A stretch of DNA of 64,000 nt from Methylobacterium soli (GCF_008806385.1 NZ_VZZK01000008.1:161681-225680), one strand, 5' to 3'. Positions 30,113 to 40,210 are shown, counted from the first letter of the stretch. The notes: generated by a model from the sequence alone, not told the origin. Translations and numbers: made by a program.

Positions 30113-31414
30113 TCACTCCGCGGCCATCGGCACAGGATCGCTGTGCGGGTTGGCGCTGTAGCGGTCGATGCGCTTCTCGATCTCGGGGCGGAAATGCCGG
30201 ATCAGGCCCTGGATCGGCCAGGCGGCGGCGTCGCCGAGCGCGCAGATGGTGTGGCCCTCGATCTGCTTCGTGACGTCGAGGAGCATGTCGATCTCGCGGC
30301 GCTGGGCGCGGCCTTCGGCCATGCGCAGCATCACCCGCCACATCCAGCCGGTGCCCTCGCGGCAGGGCGTGCACTGGCCGCAGCTCTCGTGCTTGTAGAA
30401 ATAGGCGATGCGGGCGATGGCCGAGACGATATCGGTCGACCGGTCGAGGACGATCACGGCCGCGGTGCCGAGGCCCGAGCCGAGATTGCGCAGGGTGTCG
30501 AAATCCATCTTGGCGTCGATGATCTGCTCGGCCGGCACCAGCGGCACCGAGGAGCCGCCGGGAATCGAGCAGAGCAGGTTGTCCCAGCCGCCGCGCATGC
30601 CGCCGCAATGCTTGTCGATCAGCTCCCGGAAGGTGATGCCGAGTTCTTCCTCGACATTGCCGGGCTTGTTGACGTGGCCCGAGACGCAGAACAGCTTGGT
30701 GCCGGTGTTGTTCTTGCCGCCGAGCCCCGCGAACCACGCGCCGCCCCGGCGCAGGATGGTGCCCGCCACCGCGATCGACTCGACGTTGTTGACGGTGGTG
30801 GGGCAGCCATAGAGGCCCATATTGGCCGGGAACGGGGGCTTCAGGCGCGGCATGCCCTTCTTGCCCTCGAGGCTTTCGAGCAGCGCCGTCTCCTCGCCGC
30901 AGATATAGGCGCCCGCGCCGTGGTGGACGTAGATGTCGAAGGGGTAGCCGTGGACGTTGTCCTGGCCGACGAGCTTCGCCTCGTAGGCCTCGTCGACGGC
31001 GCGCTGCAGCGCGTGCTTCTCGGCGACGTACTCACCCCGGATATAGATGTAGCAGGCATGCGCGTTCATCGCGAACGAGGCCAGCATGCAGCCCTCGATC
31101 AGGAGATGCGGATCGTGCCGCATGATCTCCCGGTCCTTGCAGGTGCCCGGCTCCGACTCGTCGGCATTGACCACGAGGTAATGCGGGCGCCCATCCGACT
31201 TCTTGGGCATGAAGGACCATTTCAGGCCCGTGGGGAAGCCGGCGCCGCCGCGCCCGCGCAGGCCCGACGCCTTCATCTCCTCGATGATCCAGTCGCGGCC
31301 CATCTCGAGGAGGAACTTGGTCCCGTCCCAGGCGCCGCGCTTCTTGGCGGCCTCGAGCCCCGGCGAGTGCAGCCCGTAGAGGTTGGTGAAGATACGATCC
31401 TGATCGGCGAGCAT
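30113..31414 (-). CDS. nuoF: NADH-quinone oxidoreductase subunit F
   Basis: The 433-residue subunit binds NADH and FMN and carries the N3 4Fe-4S cluster. Visible motifs are [15 protein letters not shown] (NADH site), [25 protein letters not shown] (FMN/NADH site, quoted in part as [14 protein letters not shown]) and the cluster motif [12 protein letters not shown] near residue 350. Length and motifs are complete. It begins 9 bases after the nuoE stop. Confidence 0.96.
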   Translation of the reverse strand: MLADQDRIFTNLYGLHSPGLEAAKKRGAWDGTKFLLEMGRDWIIEEMKASGLRGRGGAGFPTGLKWSFMPKKSDGRPHYLVVNADESEPGTCKDREIMRHDPHLLIEGCMLASFAMNAHACYIYIRGEYVAEKHALQRAVDEAYEAKLVGQDNVHGYPFDIYVHHGAGAYICGEETALLESLEGKKGMPRLKPPFPANMGLYGCPTTVNNVESIAVAGTILRRGGAWFAGLGGKNNTGTKLFCVSGHVNKPGNVEEELGITFRELIDKHCGGMRGGWDNLLCSIPGGSSVPLVPAEQIIDAKMDFDTLRNLGSGLGTAAVIVLDRSTDIVSAIARIAYFYKHESCGQCTPCREGTGWMWRVMLRMAEGRAQRREIDMLLDVTKQIEGHTICALGDAAAWPIQGLIRHFRPEIEKRIDRYSANPHSDPVPMAAE

Positions 31415-31423
31415 GTCAGGTCC

Positions 31424-32785
31424 TCACTGCGCTGAACGGCCGGGCGCGCCGGCCCCGCCCAGGGCCTTGGCCTGCCCCACCCAATCTTCCCGGTCGATGC
31501 GACCCGGGAATGCCAGGTAGGTACCGACCCACGCCACCTCGGCGCGGGTCCAGGCAGCGATCTGGTCGAAATGATAGGTGCCGAGGTCGTGCAGGCGGCG
31601 CTCGTTGCCGGGACCGATGCCCTTGATGCGCGTCAGCGCGTCGGGCGCGCCGGCCCGAGCGGCCGCGAGGGCGGCGGGCCGGGTGCCCACCGCGTCGGCG
31701 CGCTGCTCGGGGCTCGCATCCTTGGGCAGGCTCGCGAGCTTCTCCTCGATCCGGCTCTCCTCGGCTTCGGCCGCGACCTCGGCCTCGCTCGCGCCGGAGG
31801 CGGCGGGCTGGGGCGGGGTCTCGTCGCGCCGGAGCGCCGATTGGGCGCCGGCCTCGGCCGAGGCGGCCTCGCCGGCCGCGACCGTCTGGGCCGGCGTCGC
31901 GGCCGGGCGGGTCTCGCCATGCGCGGCGGTGGATTGGGTGCGATCCGCGGCATCGGCGCGATCTTCCGCCTTCACGGGCGCCTGGCCCTCGGCGGCGCGC
32001 TGCGCGGGCGCGTCGGTTGCGGGGCTCTCGACGGCGCGGCCGGCCTCCGGGCGGGCGGGCTTCGGATCCACGGCGGCGCGCTGCTCGCTCGAGGCGGCCT
32101 CATCCCGGCCCGCGCCGTCGGCTTCCGCATCCGTCTGCTCGAAGCGCTTGCGCCAAGCGCCGACGCGCGAGCCGTCGAACAACGTCGCGTCCTGCAGCGT
32201 GTGGACGGCATCCTGCGGCTCCGAGGAGGTGCGCCCCACCTGCGAGCCGGTCTTCACCGGCCGGCCGGCCGCGAGATCGTCCATCAGCTTGCCGAGGGAT
32301 TCGGGCGTCAGGTCCTCATAGTAATCCTGGTTGATCTGGGCCATCGGGGCGTTGCAGCAGGCGCCGAGGCACTCGACTTCGAGCCAGGAGAAGTTGCCGT
32401 CCGGGCTGACATGGCCGGGGGGGCCGAGCCGCGCCTGCAGCATGTCCTTGAGCTCGCGCGCACCGCAGGAATCGCACGGCACCGTGCCGCAGAGCTGGAT
32501 CCAGAACCGGCCGACCGGCTCGAGCGCGAACATCGTGTAGAAGGTCGCGACCTCGAGCACGCGGATATGCGGCATGCCGAGCTCGTCGGCGACGGCCTCG
32601 ATGGCCTGCTGGGGCAGCCAGCCGCCATTCTGCTCCTGCGCCTTCCACAGGAGCGGGATCACGGCCGAGGCCTGGCGCCCCTCCGGGTACTTGGCGATCT
32701 GCCCCTTGGCCCACTCGGCGTTCTCGGGCGAGAACGCGAAGCTGTCCGGCTGCTCGGCTGCGGGGGCTAATCTGCGGTTGGCCAT
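31424..32785 (-). CDS. nuoE: NADH-quinone oxidoreductase subunit E with long C-terminal extension
   Basis: Residues 1-215 are a normal NuoE with the N1a 2Fe-2S ligands Cys99, Cys104, Cys139 and Cys143 (CGTVPC and CLGAC). The remaining ~240 residues are extra: an Ala/Glu/Pro-rich low-complexity linker (about 220-380) and a compact end domain, LTRIKGIGPGNERRLHDLGTYH, with a helix-hairpin-helix look, then WVGTYLAFPGRI. Similar tails occur on NuoE in Rhizobiales, where their role is unknown. The subunit is therefore 453 residues against about 165-220 in most bacteria. Confidence 0.93.
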   Translation of the reverse strand: MANRRLAPAAEQPDSFAFSPENAEWAKGQIAKYPEGRQASAVIPLLWKAQEQNGGWLPQQAIEAVADELGMPHIRVLEVATFYTMFALEPVGRFWIQLCGTVPCDSCGARELKDMLQARLGPPGHVSPDGNFSWLEVECLGACCNAPMAQINQDYYEDLTPESLGKLMDDLAAGRPVKTGSQVGRTSSEPQDAVHTLQDATLFDGSRVGAWRKRFEQTDAEADGAGRDEAASSEQRAAVDPKPARPEAGRAVESPATDAPAQRAAEGQAPVKAEDRADAADRTQSTAAHGETRPAATPAQTVAAGEAASAEAGAQSALRRDETPPQPAASGASEAEVAAEAEESRIEEKLASLPKDASPEQRADAVGTRPAALAAARAGAPDALTRIKGIGPGNERRLHDLGTYHFDQIAAWTRAEVAWVGTYLAFPGRIDREDWVGQAKALGGAGAPGRSAQ

Positions 32786-32797
32786 CAGTCGAAACCC

Positions 32798-33988
32798 TCA
32801 GCGGTCCACTTCGCCGAACACGATGTCGAGCGTGCCGAGCACGCAGGACACGTCGGCCAGCATGTGACCGCGGCACATCCAATCCATCGCCTGAAGATGC
32901 GCGAAGCCCGGCGCGCGGATCTTGCAGCGATACGGCTTGTTGGTCCCGTCCGAGACGAGATAGACGCCGAACTCGCCCTTGGGCGCCTCGACGGCGGCGT
33001 AGACCTCGCCGGCCGGCACGTGGAAGCCCTCGGTATAGAGCTTGAAGTGGTGGATGAGCGCCTCCATCGAGCGCTTCATCTCGCGGCGGGCCGGCGGCGC
33101 GACCTTGCCGTCGAGGGTCGCGATCGGGCCCTGGCCCGCAGGCTCGCGGAGCTTGGCGATGCACTGCTTCATGATGCGCACGCTCTCGCGCATCTCCTCC
33201 ATGCGGATCACCTGGCGATCATAGGTGTCGCCGTTGCGCCCCACGGGTATGTCGAATTCCATCTCGTCGTAGCACTCGTAGGGCTGCGACTTGCGCAGGT
33301 CCCACGGGATGCCCGAGCCGCGCACCATCACGCCCGAGAAGCCCCAGGCCATGGCCTCGTCCACCGTGACGATGCCGATATCGACGTTGCGCTGCTTGAA
33401 GATGCGGTTGGCCATGACGAGGTCGTCGAGGTCGTCCACCACCTGCGGGAAGCTCTCGCAGAAGGCCTCGATGTCGTCGATCAGCGCCGGCGGCAGGTCC
33501 TGGTGGACGCCGCCCGGCCGGAAGTAATTGGCGTGAAGCCGGGCGCCGCTCGCGCGCTCGTAGAAGATCATCAGCTTCTCGCGCTCCTCGAAGCCCCACA
33601 GGGGCGGCGTCAGCGCGCCGACATCCATCGCCTGCGTGGTGACGTTGAGGAGGTGCGAGAGGATGCGGCCGATCTCGCAGAACAGGGTGCGGATGAGCTG
33701 CGCGCGCCGCGGCACGGCAAGCCCCAGGAGCTTCTCGATGCCCAGGCAGAAGGCGTGCTCCTGGTTCATCGGCGAGACGTAGTCGAGCCGGTCGAAATAG
33801 GGCGTCGCCTGCAGGTAGGTCTTGTACTCGATCAGCTTCTCGGTGCCCCGGTGCAGGAGCCCGATATGCGGGTCGACGCGCTCGACGATCTCGCCGTCGA
33901 GTTCCAGCACGAGGCGCAGCACGCCGTGCGCCGCCGGGTGCTGGGGCCCGAAATTGATCGCGAAGTTGCGGATGTTGTGCTCGGCCAT
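32798..33988 (-). CDS. nuoD: NADH-quinone oxidoreductase subunit D
   Basis: The 49-kDa-type subunit, 396 residues, which with NuoB forms the quinone-reduction site. [21 protein letters not shown] holds the conserved His that contacts the quinone head group, and the C-terminal [13 protein letters not shown] ends as in all NuoD. NuoC and NuoD are separate genes here, unlike the fused E. coli NuoCD. It starts 15 bases after the nuoC stop. Confidence 0.96.
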   Translation of the reverse strand: MAEHNIRNFAINFGPQHPAAHGVLRLVLELDGEIVERVDPHIGLLHRGTEKLIEYKTYLQATPYFDRLDYVSPMNQEHAFCLGIEKLLGLAVPRRAQLIRTLFCEIGRILSHLLNVTTQAMDVGALTPPLWGFEEREKLMIFYERASGARLHANYFRPGGVHQDLPPALIDDIEAFCESFPQVVDDLDDLVMANRIFKQRNVDIGIVTVDEAMAWGFSGVMVRGSGIPWDLRKSQPYECYDEMEFDIPVGRNGDTYDRQVIRMEEMRESVRIMKQCIAKLREPAGQGPIATLDGKVAPPARREMKRSMEALIHHFKLYTEGFHVPAGEVYAAVEAPKGEFGVYLVSDGTNKPYRCKIRAPGFAHLQAMDWMCRGHMLADVSCVLGTLDIVFGEVDR

Positions 33989-34003
33989 GGGGAGCCTTCC
34001 GCC

Positions 34004-34651
34004 TCATACCGTCTTCTTCTCGTCGCCGGGGAGCACGTAGTCGGTGCCCTCCCACGGCGACAGGAAGTCGAAGTTCCGGAATTCCTGGGTGAGTTTGACG
34101 GGCTCGTAGACCACCCGCGCCTCGTCCTGGTCGTAGCGGACCTCGACGAAGCCGGTGAGCGGGAAGTCCTTGCGCAAGGGGTGCCCCTCGAACCCGTAAT
34201 CGGTGAGGAGGCGGCGCAGGTCGGGATGCCCCGAGAACAGGATGCCGTAGAGATCGTAGGTCTCGCGCTCGTACCAGTTGGCGGCGGGGAAGACCTCGAT
34301 GATCGAAGGCACCGGCGTCGTCTCGTCGGTGCGCACCTTCACCCGGATGCGGCTGTTATGGCGCAGCGAGAGCAGGTGGTAGACCACATCGAAGCGCTGC
34401 GCGCGCGCCGGGTAATCGGCGCCGCAGATATCGATGAAGCACCGGAAGGCGCAGGCCGGGTCGTCGCGCAGAAACGTCATCGCGTAGACGATGTCCGAGC
34501 CCTGCACGACGAGGGTCAGCTCGCCGAACGCGATGCCGCGCTCGACGATCGCCGGGCCGAGCGCGCCGGCGATCTGGTCGCCGAGCGCCTGGAGCGCCGC
34601 CTCGCCCGAGGCCGGCTGCGTGTGCGCCAGGATCGTGATGCCGTTGCTCAT
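34004..34651 (-). CDS. nuoC: NADH-quinone oxidoreductase subunit C
   Basis: The 30-kDa-type scaffold subunit, 215 residues, with no cofactor of its own. The signature [38 protein letters not shown] lies at about 130-170 (key parts [10 protein letters not shown] and [10 protein letters not shown]). ATG at 34651 is 8 bases after the nuoB stop. The frame extends upstream through nuoB out of its true reading frame, which is not coding. Confidence 0.95.
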   Translation of the reverse strand: MSNGITILAHTQPASGEAALQALGDQIAGALGPAIVERGIAFGELTLVVQGSDIVYAMTFLRDDPACAFRCFIDICGADYPARAQRFDVVYHLLSLRHNSRIRVKVRTDETTPVPSIIEVFPAANWYERETYDLYGILFSGHPDLRRLLTDYGFEGHPLRKDFPLTGFVEVRYDQDEARVVYEPVKLTQEFRNFDFLSPWEGTDYVLPGDEKKTV

Positions 34652-34659
34652 CGGACCCC

Positions 34660-35259
34660 TCAGCGCTCGATGGTGCCGGTGCGGCGGATCTTCTTCTGCA
34701 GCAGCAACACGCCGTAGAGCAGCGCCTCCGCGGTCGGGGGGCAGCCCGGGACGTAGATGTCCACCGGGACGACCCGGTCGCAGCCGCGCACCACCGAGTA
34801 GGAGTAGTGGTAATAGCCGCCGCCATTGGCGCAGGAGCCCATCGAGATGACGTAGCGCGGCTCCGGCATCTGGTCGTAGACCTTGCGGAGCGCCGGGGCC
34901 ATCTTGTTGGTCAGGGTTCCGGCCACGATCATCACGTCGGACTGGCGCGGGGAGCCGCGGGGCGCGAAGCCGAAGCGCTCGCAATCGTAGCGCGGCATCG
35001 ACATCTGCATCATCTCGACGGCGCAGCAGGCGAGCCCGAACGTCATCCACATCAGCGAGCCGGTCCGGGCCCAGTTGATGAGGTCGTCCGTCGAGGTCAC
35101 CAGGAAGCCGCGATCGGCCAGCTCGCTGTTGATCGACAGGAAGGTCGGGTCGTTCTCCCCGATCGGGCGGCCCGTCGCGGGATCGATGATCCCCTTCGGC
35201 TGCGGAGCGATCGTGGGAGCGCGGGAGAGATCGCGGGAAAGATCGGTGGTGAGGGCCAT
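34660..35259 (-). CDS. nuoB: NADH-quinone oxidoreductase subunit B
   Basis: The subunit that carries cluster N2, the last electron donor to quinone. Ligands are visible at Cys78 and Cys79 (GLACCAVEM), Cys143 ([10 protein letters not shown]) and Cys173 ([10 protein letters not shown]). The 199-residue length includes an N-terminal extension of about 40 residues typical of alphaproteobacteria. It lies 45 bases downstream of nuoA. Confidence 0.96.
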   Translation of the reverse strand: MALTTDLSRDLSRAPTIAPQPKGIIDPATGRPIGENDPTFLSINSELADRGFLVTSTDDLINWARTGSLMWMTFGLACCAVEMMQMSMPRYDCERFGFAPRGSPRQSDVMIVAGTLTNKMAPALRKVYDQMPEPRYVISMGSCANGGGYYHYSYSVVRGCDRVVPVDIYVPGCPPTAEALLYGVLLLQKKIRRTGTIER

Positions 35260-35304
35260 GAATGCCTCAGGTCAACTCGGATGCGTGTCGGCGGCGGTGT
35301 CGGC

Positions 35305-35670
35305 CTAGTCCCATTCGAGGGCGCCCTTGCGCCACTCGTAGACGAAGCCGACGGTCAGGACGCCGAGGAAGACCATCATCGACCAGAAACCGTACCAACC
35401 GAGTTCCCCGAAGGTAATCGCCCAGGGAAACAGGAAGGCCACTTCGAGATCGAAGATGATGAACAGGATGGCCACGAGATAGAAGCGCACGTCGAACTTC
35501 ATGCGCGCGTCGTCGAAAGCGTTGAAGCCGCACTCGTAGGCCGAGAGCTTCTCGGGATCGGGGCTGTTGTAGGCCACCAGGAATGGCGCCACCAGGAGCG
35601 CCACGGCGATGAACAGCGACACCCCGATAAAGACGATGAGAGGCAGATAATCCGCCAGCAGGCCGGTCAT
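35305..35670 (-). CDS. nuoA: NADH-quinone oxidoreductase subunit A
   Basis: First gene of the nuo operon. The 121-residue protein has three membrane helices and the loop [43 protein letters not shown], whose Cys (in YECGF) and Glu/Asp residues near the quinone site are conserved. ATG at 35670 gives the standard length; the frame is open to 35958 without similarity. A weak promoter-like pair, TTGTTT and TAAGCC with 17 nt spacing, lies about 95-120 bases upstream on the minus strand. Confidence 0.95.
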   Translation of the reverse strand: MTGLLADYLPLIVFIGVSLFIAVALLVAPFLVAYNSPDPEKLSAYECGFNAFDDARMKFDVRFYLVAILFIIFDLEVAFLFPWAITFGELGWYGFWSMMVFLGVLTVGFVYEWRKGALEWD

Positions 35671-36001
35671 AGCGACACCTCTCGCGTTCGAGTGAGACCG
35701 CGGCGCCCTCCTCGACTCGGGCGGCATGTGGAATTGCTCCAATGCCAGAGTGCGCACGGCGCGAGGCTTAGACGAGCGGTTCGGGTGAAACAAGAGCGTT
35801 GCGCGTCGCACAATCCGCCCCCCGTGAGAGAGATGGGCCCGTGTCAGGCGCACAAACAGCACGGCAGATCCGCGCAGGACGTCCCGCCGCAGGGGATTAT
35901 TCTGCGAAAACGGCGCCTTCCGGATTATGGCGAAGGTTGCTTGACAGCCCCGGACCACCCCCCTAAACCCCGGCCCGTCGCCGCCCGAGGCGGCACGCCA
36001 C
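35671..36001. other. nuo operon upstream region
   Basis: This 331-base stretch lies between nuoA and the tRNA gene, which diverge from it. I see no protein gene. It should hold the nuo promoter; the best hexamer pair on the minus strand is TTGTTT (35788-35793) and TAAGCC (35765-35770), which is only a partial match to sigma-70. Confidence 0.4.
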
Positions 36002-36078
36002 GCGGGCGTAGCTCAGTTGGTTAGAGTGCCGGCCTGTCACGCCGGAGGTCGCGGGTTCGAGTCCCGTCGCCCGCGCCA
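36002..36078 (+). tRNA. tRNA-Asp (anticodon GTC)
   Basis: A 77-base cloverleaf closes with acceptor arms GCGGGCG and CGCCCGC, discriminator G and an encoded CCA. The anticodon GTC is at 36036-36038 in loop CTGTCAC on a GCCGG/CCGG stem, and the T arm is GCGGGTTCGAGTCCCGT. The D arm and variable region closely match E. coli tRNA-Asp. No strong terminator is visible in the next 200 bases. Confidence 0.97.
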
Positions 36079-36288
36079 CGTCGACCCGTTTTCCCCGATT
36101 GGCACACGACCTCAGACCCCGGTTTCAGCGGGTGCGCGAACGCTCGTGCTCGCGCGTCGGGAAGTCTCGGCGGGGGGTCGCCCGTTCCTGCCATCGCGGC
36201 GCGCGCGCACGATCGTCGCGGGGCGCGCGCACGACAGTCCCGCTCGCCGGACCCGAACGGCCAGAGGCCGTCCGGGCGATGACGGGCG

Positions 36289-37011
36289 TCAGTGGCCGCC
36301 GCCGAGATAGGCCGCGCGCACGGCCGGGTCGTTGCGGAGCTGCGCCGCCGGCCCCTGGAAGCGGATGCGGCCGTTCTCCATCACGTAGGCATGGTCCGCC
36401 ACGCCGAGGGCCGCCATGGCGAATTGCTCGACGAGGAGCATGGTGACCTGCTCGTCCTTCAGCTGGCGGATGATGCGGAAGACCTCCTCCACGAGCTTCG
36501 GGGCGAGCCCCATCGAGGGCTCGTCGAGGAGCAGGATCTCGGGGCGCAGCATCAGGGCGCGGCCCATGGCGAGCATCTGCTGCTCGCCCCCCGACAGGGT
36601 GCCGGCGAGCTGGGCCCGCCGCTCCTTCAGCCGCGGGAACAGCTCGAAGGCGCGGTCGCGGTCGGCCGCGACGTCGCCCTTCGGGCGCGATCCGGTCAGG
36701 CGCGGGAAGGCCCCGAGGGTGAGGTTGTCCTCGACGCTGAGCGTCGCGAAGACGCGGCGTCCCTCGGGCGAATGTGCGAGGCCGGAGCGCGCGACGTCGT
36801 GGCTGTCGAGGCCGCCGACCTCGCGGCCGTTCAGCCGGATCGAGCCGGCCCGCGGGCGGATCATGCCGGAGAGCGCCCGCATCGTCGTGGTCTTGCCCGC
36901 CCCGTTCGAACCGATCAGCGTGACGACCTGGCCCTTCCGGACCTCGAAGGAGAGGCCGTGCAGGACCTCGATCTGCCCGTAGCCGGCCGAGAGGTTCGAG
37001 ACCTCAAGCAT
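36289..37011 (-). CDS. livF: Branched-chain amino acid ABC transporter ATPase LivF
   Basis: The second cytoplasmic ATPase of a HAAT-type (hydrophobic amino acid/amide) importer. It has 240 residues with Walker A GSNGAGKTT (34-42), signature LSGGEQQML and Walker B EILLLDEPSMGLAP, and the LivF-typical start MLEVSNLSAGYG. The ATG at 37011 overlaps the end of the fused livMG gene by 8 bases, so the two are translationally coupled. A start at 37032 is possible but adds unconserved residues. Confidence 0.92.
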   Translation of the reverse strand: MLEVSNLSAGYGQIEVLHGLSFEVRKGQVVTLIGSNGAGKTTTMRALSGMIRPRAGSIRLNGREVGGLDSHDVARSGLAHSPEGRRVFATLSVEDNLTLGAFPRLTGSRPKGDVAADRDRAFELFPRLKERRAQLAGTLSGGEQQMLAMGRALMLRPEILLLDEPSMGLAPKLVEEVFRIIRQLKDEQVTMLLVEQFAMAALGVADHAYVMENGRIRFQGPAAQLRNDPAVRAAYLGGGH

Positions 37012-39049
37012 GAGCGGGCTCCTCATCCGCAACCGGGCTGCCGAGATAGGCCTCGATCACCTTCGGGTCCTCCTGGATCTCGCGGGCGCCGCCCTCCGCG
37101 ATCTTGTGGCCGAAATCGAGGACGCTGACGCGGTCGCACAGGCCCATGACGACGTCCATGTGATGCTCGATCAGGATCACGGTGATGCCCGCATCCCGGA
37201 TCTTGCGGATGATCGCCGTGAGGTCGGCGATGTCGGGGGCGGTCAGGCCGGCCGCCGGCTCGTCGAGGAGCAGCAGCACCGGATCGAGGGCGAGCGCGCG
37301 GCCGATCTCGAGGAGGCGCTGCTTGCCGTAGGGGAGATTGCGGGCCTCCACCTGGGCGAGTCCGCCGAGCCCCACGAATTCGAGGATCGCCATGGCGCGG
37401 ACCCGCGCCTCCCGCTCCTCGCGCCGCCGGCGCGGCGTGCTGAGGATCGCGTCCACGATGGTGCCCCGGAAGGCGTGGTGCAGGCCGACCAGCACGTTCT
37501 CGAGCGCCGTCATCTCCCGGAACAGCTGGACGTTCTGGAAGGTGCGGGCGACGCCCGCCAGGGCGATCTCGGAAGGTGTGCGGCCGTCGAGGCGCTGCGA
37601 GCCCGCGGCGGTCGCCAGGGCCACGGAGCCGCCGGTCGGCTTGTAGATGCCGGTGAGCACGTTCATCATCGTGCTCTTGCCCGAGCCGTTCGGGCCGATG
37701 AGCCCGTGGATCGTGCCGGGCCGTACCGCGAGATCGACGCCGGCCAGCGCCTTGAGGCCGCCGAACTGCATCAGCGCGGCATCGACCTTGAGCAGCGGAT
37801 CGGCCCCCGCGCCGCCGCGCTGGGCGATCAGGGCCGCGCCCTCCGCCGTCAGGATGCGCCCCTCCGCCGTGTGGGCGGGGCGCAGGGCCGGGATCTTCTC
37901 GCGCAGGAACCCGACGATGCCGTCCGGCAGGTAATAGACCACGAACAGGATCATCAGGCCGAACACGGTCAGGCGGAAATCCGTCACCGATTGCAGGGCG
38001 AGCGTGGCGGGGAAGAACAGCAGGCAGAGCACGACGGGCACGAGGATCGCGTAGCGGTTCTCCTGCCGGCGCAGGAATGCGAGGCCGCCGACCACGAGGG
38101 CCGCGAGGGCGATCACGCCCGCCATGATGCGCACGAGCTCGATGTCGGCTAGGATGTTGGGCATCATCACGATGATGGCCGAGCCGATCAGCGGGCCGGC
38201 CCGCGACTTGCGGCCCCCCATGGTCACGGCGAGCAGGAACAGCACCGTCAGCTCGAAGCCGTAGGAGTTCGGGGCGACGTAGCGCTCCGACCAGGCGAAC
38301 AGCGCGCCGGCGAGGCCCGCGAGCGCCGCCGAGATCACGAAGGCATAGACCTTGTAGCGGTAGACGCTGACGCCCATGCAGTCGCAGGCGATGGGCGAGT
38401 CGCGCAGGGCCTCGAAGGCGCGCCCGAAGGGCGAGCGCACCACCCGGTTCACCACCACGATCGTCAGCAGCAGCGCGGCGCAGACGAGATAGTAGAATTC
38501 GAGCTTGCGCCCGGCCGCGCCCCAGGGTGCCTGCATCCCGAGGAGCGAGAAATCGATGACGCGGGCCGGCGGCAGGGTGATGCCGAGCGGCCCGTTGGTG
38601 AGCGGCGTCAGCTCGTTGATGAAGATCTGCACGATGGTGCCGAAGGCCAGCGTCACCATGGCGAGATAGGGCCCGGTGACCCGGAGCGCCGGCACGGCGA
38701 GCAGGAGGCCGAAGGCCGAGGTGACGCCGATGCCGGCGATGAGCCCCCACCAGAGCCCGAGCTTGAAGTGCAGGAACAGCACCGCCGCCGAGTAGGCGCC
38801 GACGCCGAACAGGCCCGCATGGCCGAGGCTGACCTGGCCGGTATAGCCGACCACGATGTCGAGCCCGAGGATCAGGATCGCGTAGATGGCGATCACCACC
38901 ATCAGGTGGATGTAGTAGGAGCTCGTCACCACGTGCGGGAAGGCGGCGAGGAACGCCACCAGCAGGACGGCGCCGAGGAGGCCGGCATGCCGGCCGAGGC
39001 TCGGGCCGGCCGCGGGCGCCGAGGCGGGGGCGAGGGTGGACTGCGCCAT
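37004..39049 (-). CDS. livMG: Fused ABC permease-ATPase (LivM-LivG)
   Basis: One 681-residue chain combines two usually separate subunits. Residues about 25-385 are the LivM permease (VVGYTGQVSLGHAGLFGVGAYSAA and GPYLAMVTLAFGTIVQ). After a short linker, residues 417-675 are the LivG ATPase with Walker A GPNGSGKST (452-460), the LivG-like signature PYGKQRLLEIGRAL and Walker B LLLLDEPAAGL. There is no stop or frame change at the junction (around 385-417). The partner permease livH is 69 bases upstream. Confidence 0.92.
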   Translation of the reverse strand: MAQSTLAPASAPAAGPSLGRHAGLLGAVLLVAFLAAFPHVVTSSYYIHLMVVIAIYAILILGLDIVVGYTGQVSLGHAGLFGVGAYSAAVLFLHFKLGLWWGLIAGIGVTSAFGLLLAVPALRVTGPYLAMVTLAFGTIVQIFINELTPLTNGPLGITLPPARVIDFSLLGMQAPWGAAGRKLEFYYLVCAALLLTIVVVNRVVRSPFGRAFEALRDSPIACDCMGVSVYRYKVYAFVISAALAGLAGALFAWSERYVAPNSYGFELTVLFLLAVTMGGRKSRAGPLIGSAIIVMMPNILADIELVRIMAGVIALAALVVGGLAFLRRQENRYAILVPVVLCLLFFPATLALQSVTDFRLTVFGLMILFVVYYLPDGIVGFLREKIPALRPAHTAEGRILTAEGAALIAQRGGAGADPLLKVDAALMQFGGLKALAGVDLAVRPGTIHGLIGPNGSGKSTMMNVLTGIYKPTGGSVALATAAGSQRLDGRTPSEIALAGVARTFQNVQLFREMTALENVLVGLHHAFRGTIVDAILSTPRRRREEREARVRAMAILEFVGLGGLAQVEARNLPYGKQRLLEIGRALALDPVLLLLDEPAAGLTAPDIADLTAIIRKIRDAGITVILIEHHMDVVMGLCDRVSVLDFGHKIAEGGAREIQEDPKVIEAYLGSPVADEEPAHA

Positions 39050-39118
39050 GGCGTCAAGCTCTCGTCGGGCGAACCGGCATCGCGCGGCCGGGGTGATGGG
39101 GAACCGGGATCGTCACGC

Positions 39119-39991
39119 TCAGACCTTCTTGATCACGGCTTTGCCGAACAGCCCCACCGGGCGGATCGAGAGCACGACGAGGAGCAGGATCAGGCCCGGC
39201 ACGTCCTTGTAGCCAGTCGAGATGTAGAAGCCCGTCAGGGTCTCGGCGATGCCGAGGATCAGGCCGCCCACGATTACCCCGAGGCCGGATTCGAGGCCGC
39301 CGATGATCGCCACCGCGAAGGCCTTCAGCGCCAGGACCGCCCCCATCGTGGCGCCGGTCAGCGTCACGGGGGCGACCAGCACGCCCGCGAAGGCCGCCGT
39401 CATGGCGCTGATCGAGTAGGACAGGGTGATCACCCGCTGGGTGTTGATGCCCATCAGGCCGGCGGCGTCGATGTCGTTCGAGGTCGCCACGACCGCCTTC
39501 CCCCAGATCGACTTGCGGTTGAAAATCTCCACCGCGAGCATCATCAGGAGGGCGCCGCCGACGATCAGCAGCTCCATCGGCAGGACCCGGATGTCGCCGA
39601 GCTGGATCGCGCTCTCGGGGAGCGGCGAGGGAAATTTGAGATCGTCGCGGCCCCAGATGTTCTCGGCGACGTTGCGGAAGATGATGCCCAGCGCGATGGT
39701 GGCCATGATCCACCCGTACTCGGACTTGATCTTGACGGCCGGCCGCACCCCGAGGCGCTCGACCACGGCGCCGAGCGCGAAGCCGAAGACCAGCACCAGC
39801 GGGATCATCAGCCAGTAGCCGGTGAAGGGCGCAAGGGTCAGCCCAAACAGCGCGCCGAGCGCCAGCGCCTCGCCCTGGCCGAAATTCAGCGTCTTCGAGG
39901 TCGCGAAGGTCAGCTGGTACCCGAAGGCGATCGCGGCGTAGATCATGCCGACCGCGACGCCGGACGCGATGAGCTGCAGGAAGATGGCCAT
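39119..39991 (-). CDS. livH: Branched-chain amino acid ABC transporter permease LivH
   Basis: The 290-residue permease has eight or so membrane helices. It begins FLQLIASGVAVGMIYAAIAFGYQLTF and has TLNFGQGEALALGALFGL, the LivH/UrtB-type N-terminal signature, and AFAVAIIGGLESGLGVIVGGLILG near the end, containing the conserved EAA-like loop that docks the ATPase. It lies between livK (with a strong intergenic hairpin) and livMG. Whether the importer takes leucine-type amino acids, urea or amides cannot be read directly. Confidence 0.92.
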   Translation of the reverse strand: MAIFLQLIASGVAVGMIYAAIAFGYQLTFATSKTLNFGQGEALALGALFGLTLAPFTGYWLMIPLVLVFGFALGAVVERLGVRPAVKIKSEYGWIMATIALGIIFRNVAENIWGRDDLKFPSPLPESAIQLGDIRVLPMELLIVGGALLMMLAVEIFNRKSIWGKAVVATSNDIDAAGLMGINTQRVITLSYSISAMTAAFAGVLVAPVTLTGATMGAVLALKAFAVAIIGGLESGLGVIVGGLILGIAETLTGFYISTGYKDVPGLILLLVVLSIRPVGLFGKAVIKKV

Positions 39992-40160
39992 GGGGCGCCG
40001 TCACGGTGGGAGCGGGATGTCGGGCGAATTCCTCCGGGCGTCTCGGCCGGAGGATGCGGGACCGCGTGGTCCAGTCGGGCGTTCAGCCCGGGCGCTTGCC
40101 GCGCCTTCGGGCCTTGCCGGGCCCGCATCTGCGCGAGGGCGGCTTTACGCTGACGCGTGC

Positions 40161-40202
40161 GCGGGCGGCGCTCCGCGGACACAGCCACGGAGCGCCGCCC
40201 GC
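40161..40202 (-). promoter_or_regulatory. Strong hairpin between livK and livH
   Basis: GCGGGCGGCGCTCCG (40161-40175) pairs perfectly over 15 bp with CGGAGCGCCGCCCGC (40188-40202) around a 12-nt loop. It begins 8 bases after the livK stop and has no T tract. Such intercistronic stems often stabilise the upstream message or attenuate read-through, which would give more binding protein than membrane subunits; that role is inferred. Confidence 0.6.
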
Positions 40203-40210
40203 CCGGACAC

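Noticed and set aside
26947..30273. Plus-strand frame of over 1100 codons opposite nuoH and nuoG
   Set aside because: Same mirror effect; nuoG and nuoH on the minus strand are unmistakable and the antisense product has no family resemblance.
36002..36078. tRNA-Asp as an island attachment site
   Set aside because: No integrase lies nearby and I found no direct repeat of the tRNA 3' end in the window; the flanking genes are core functions.
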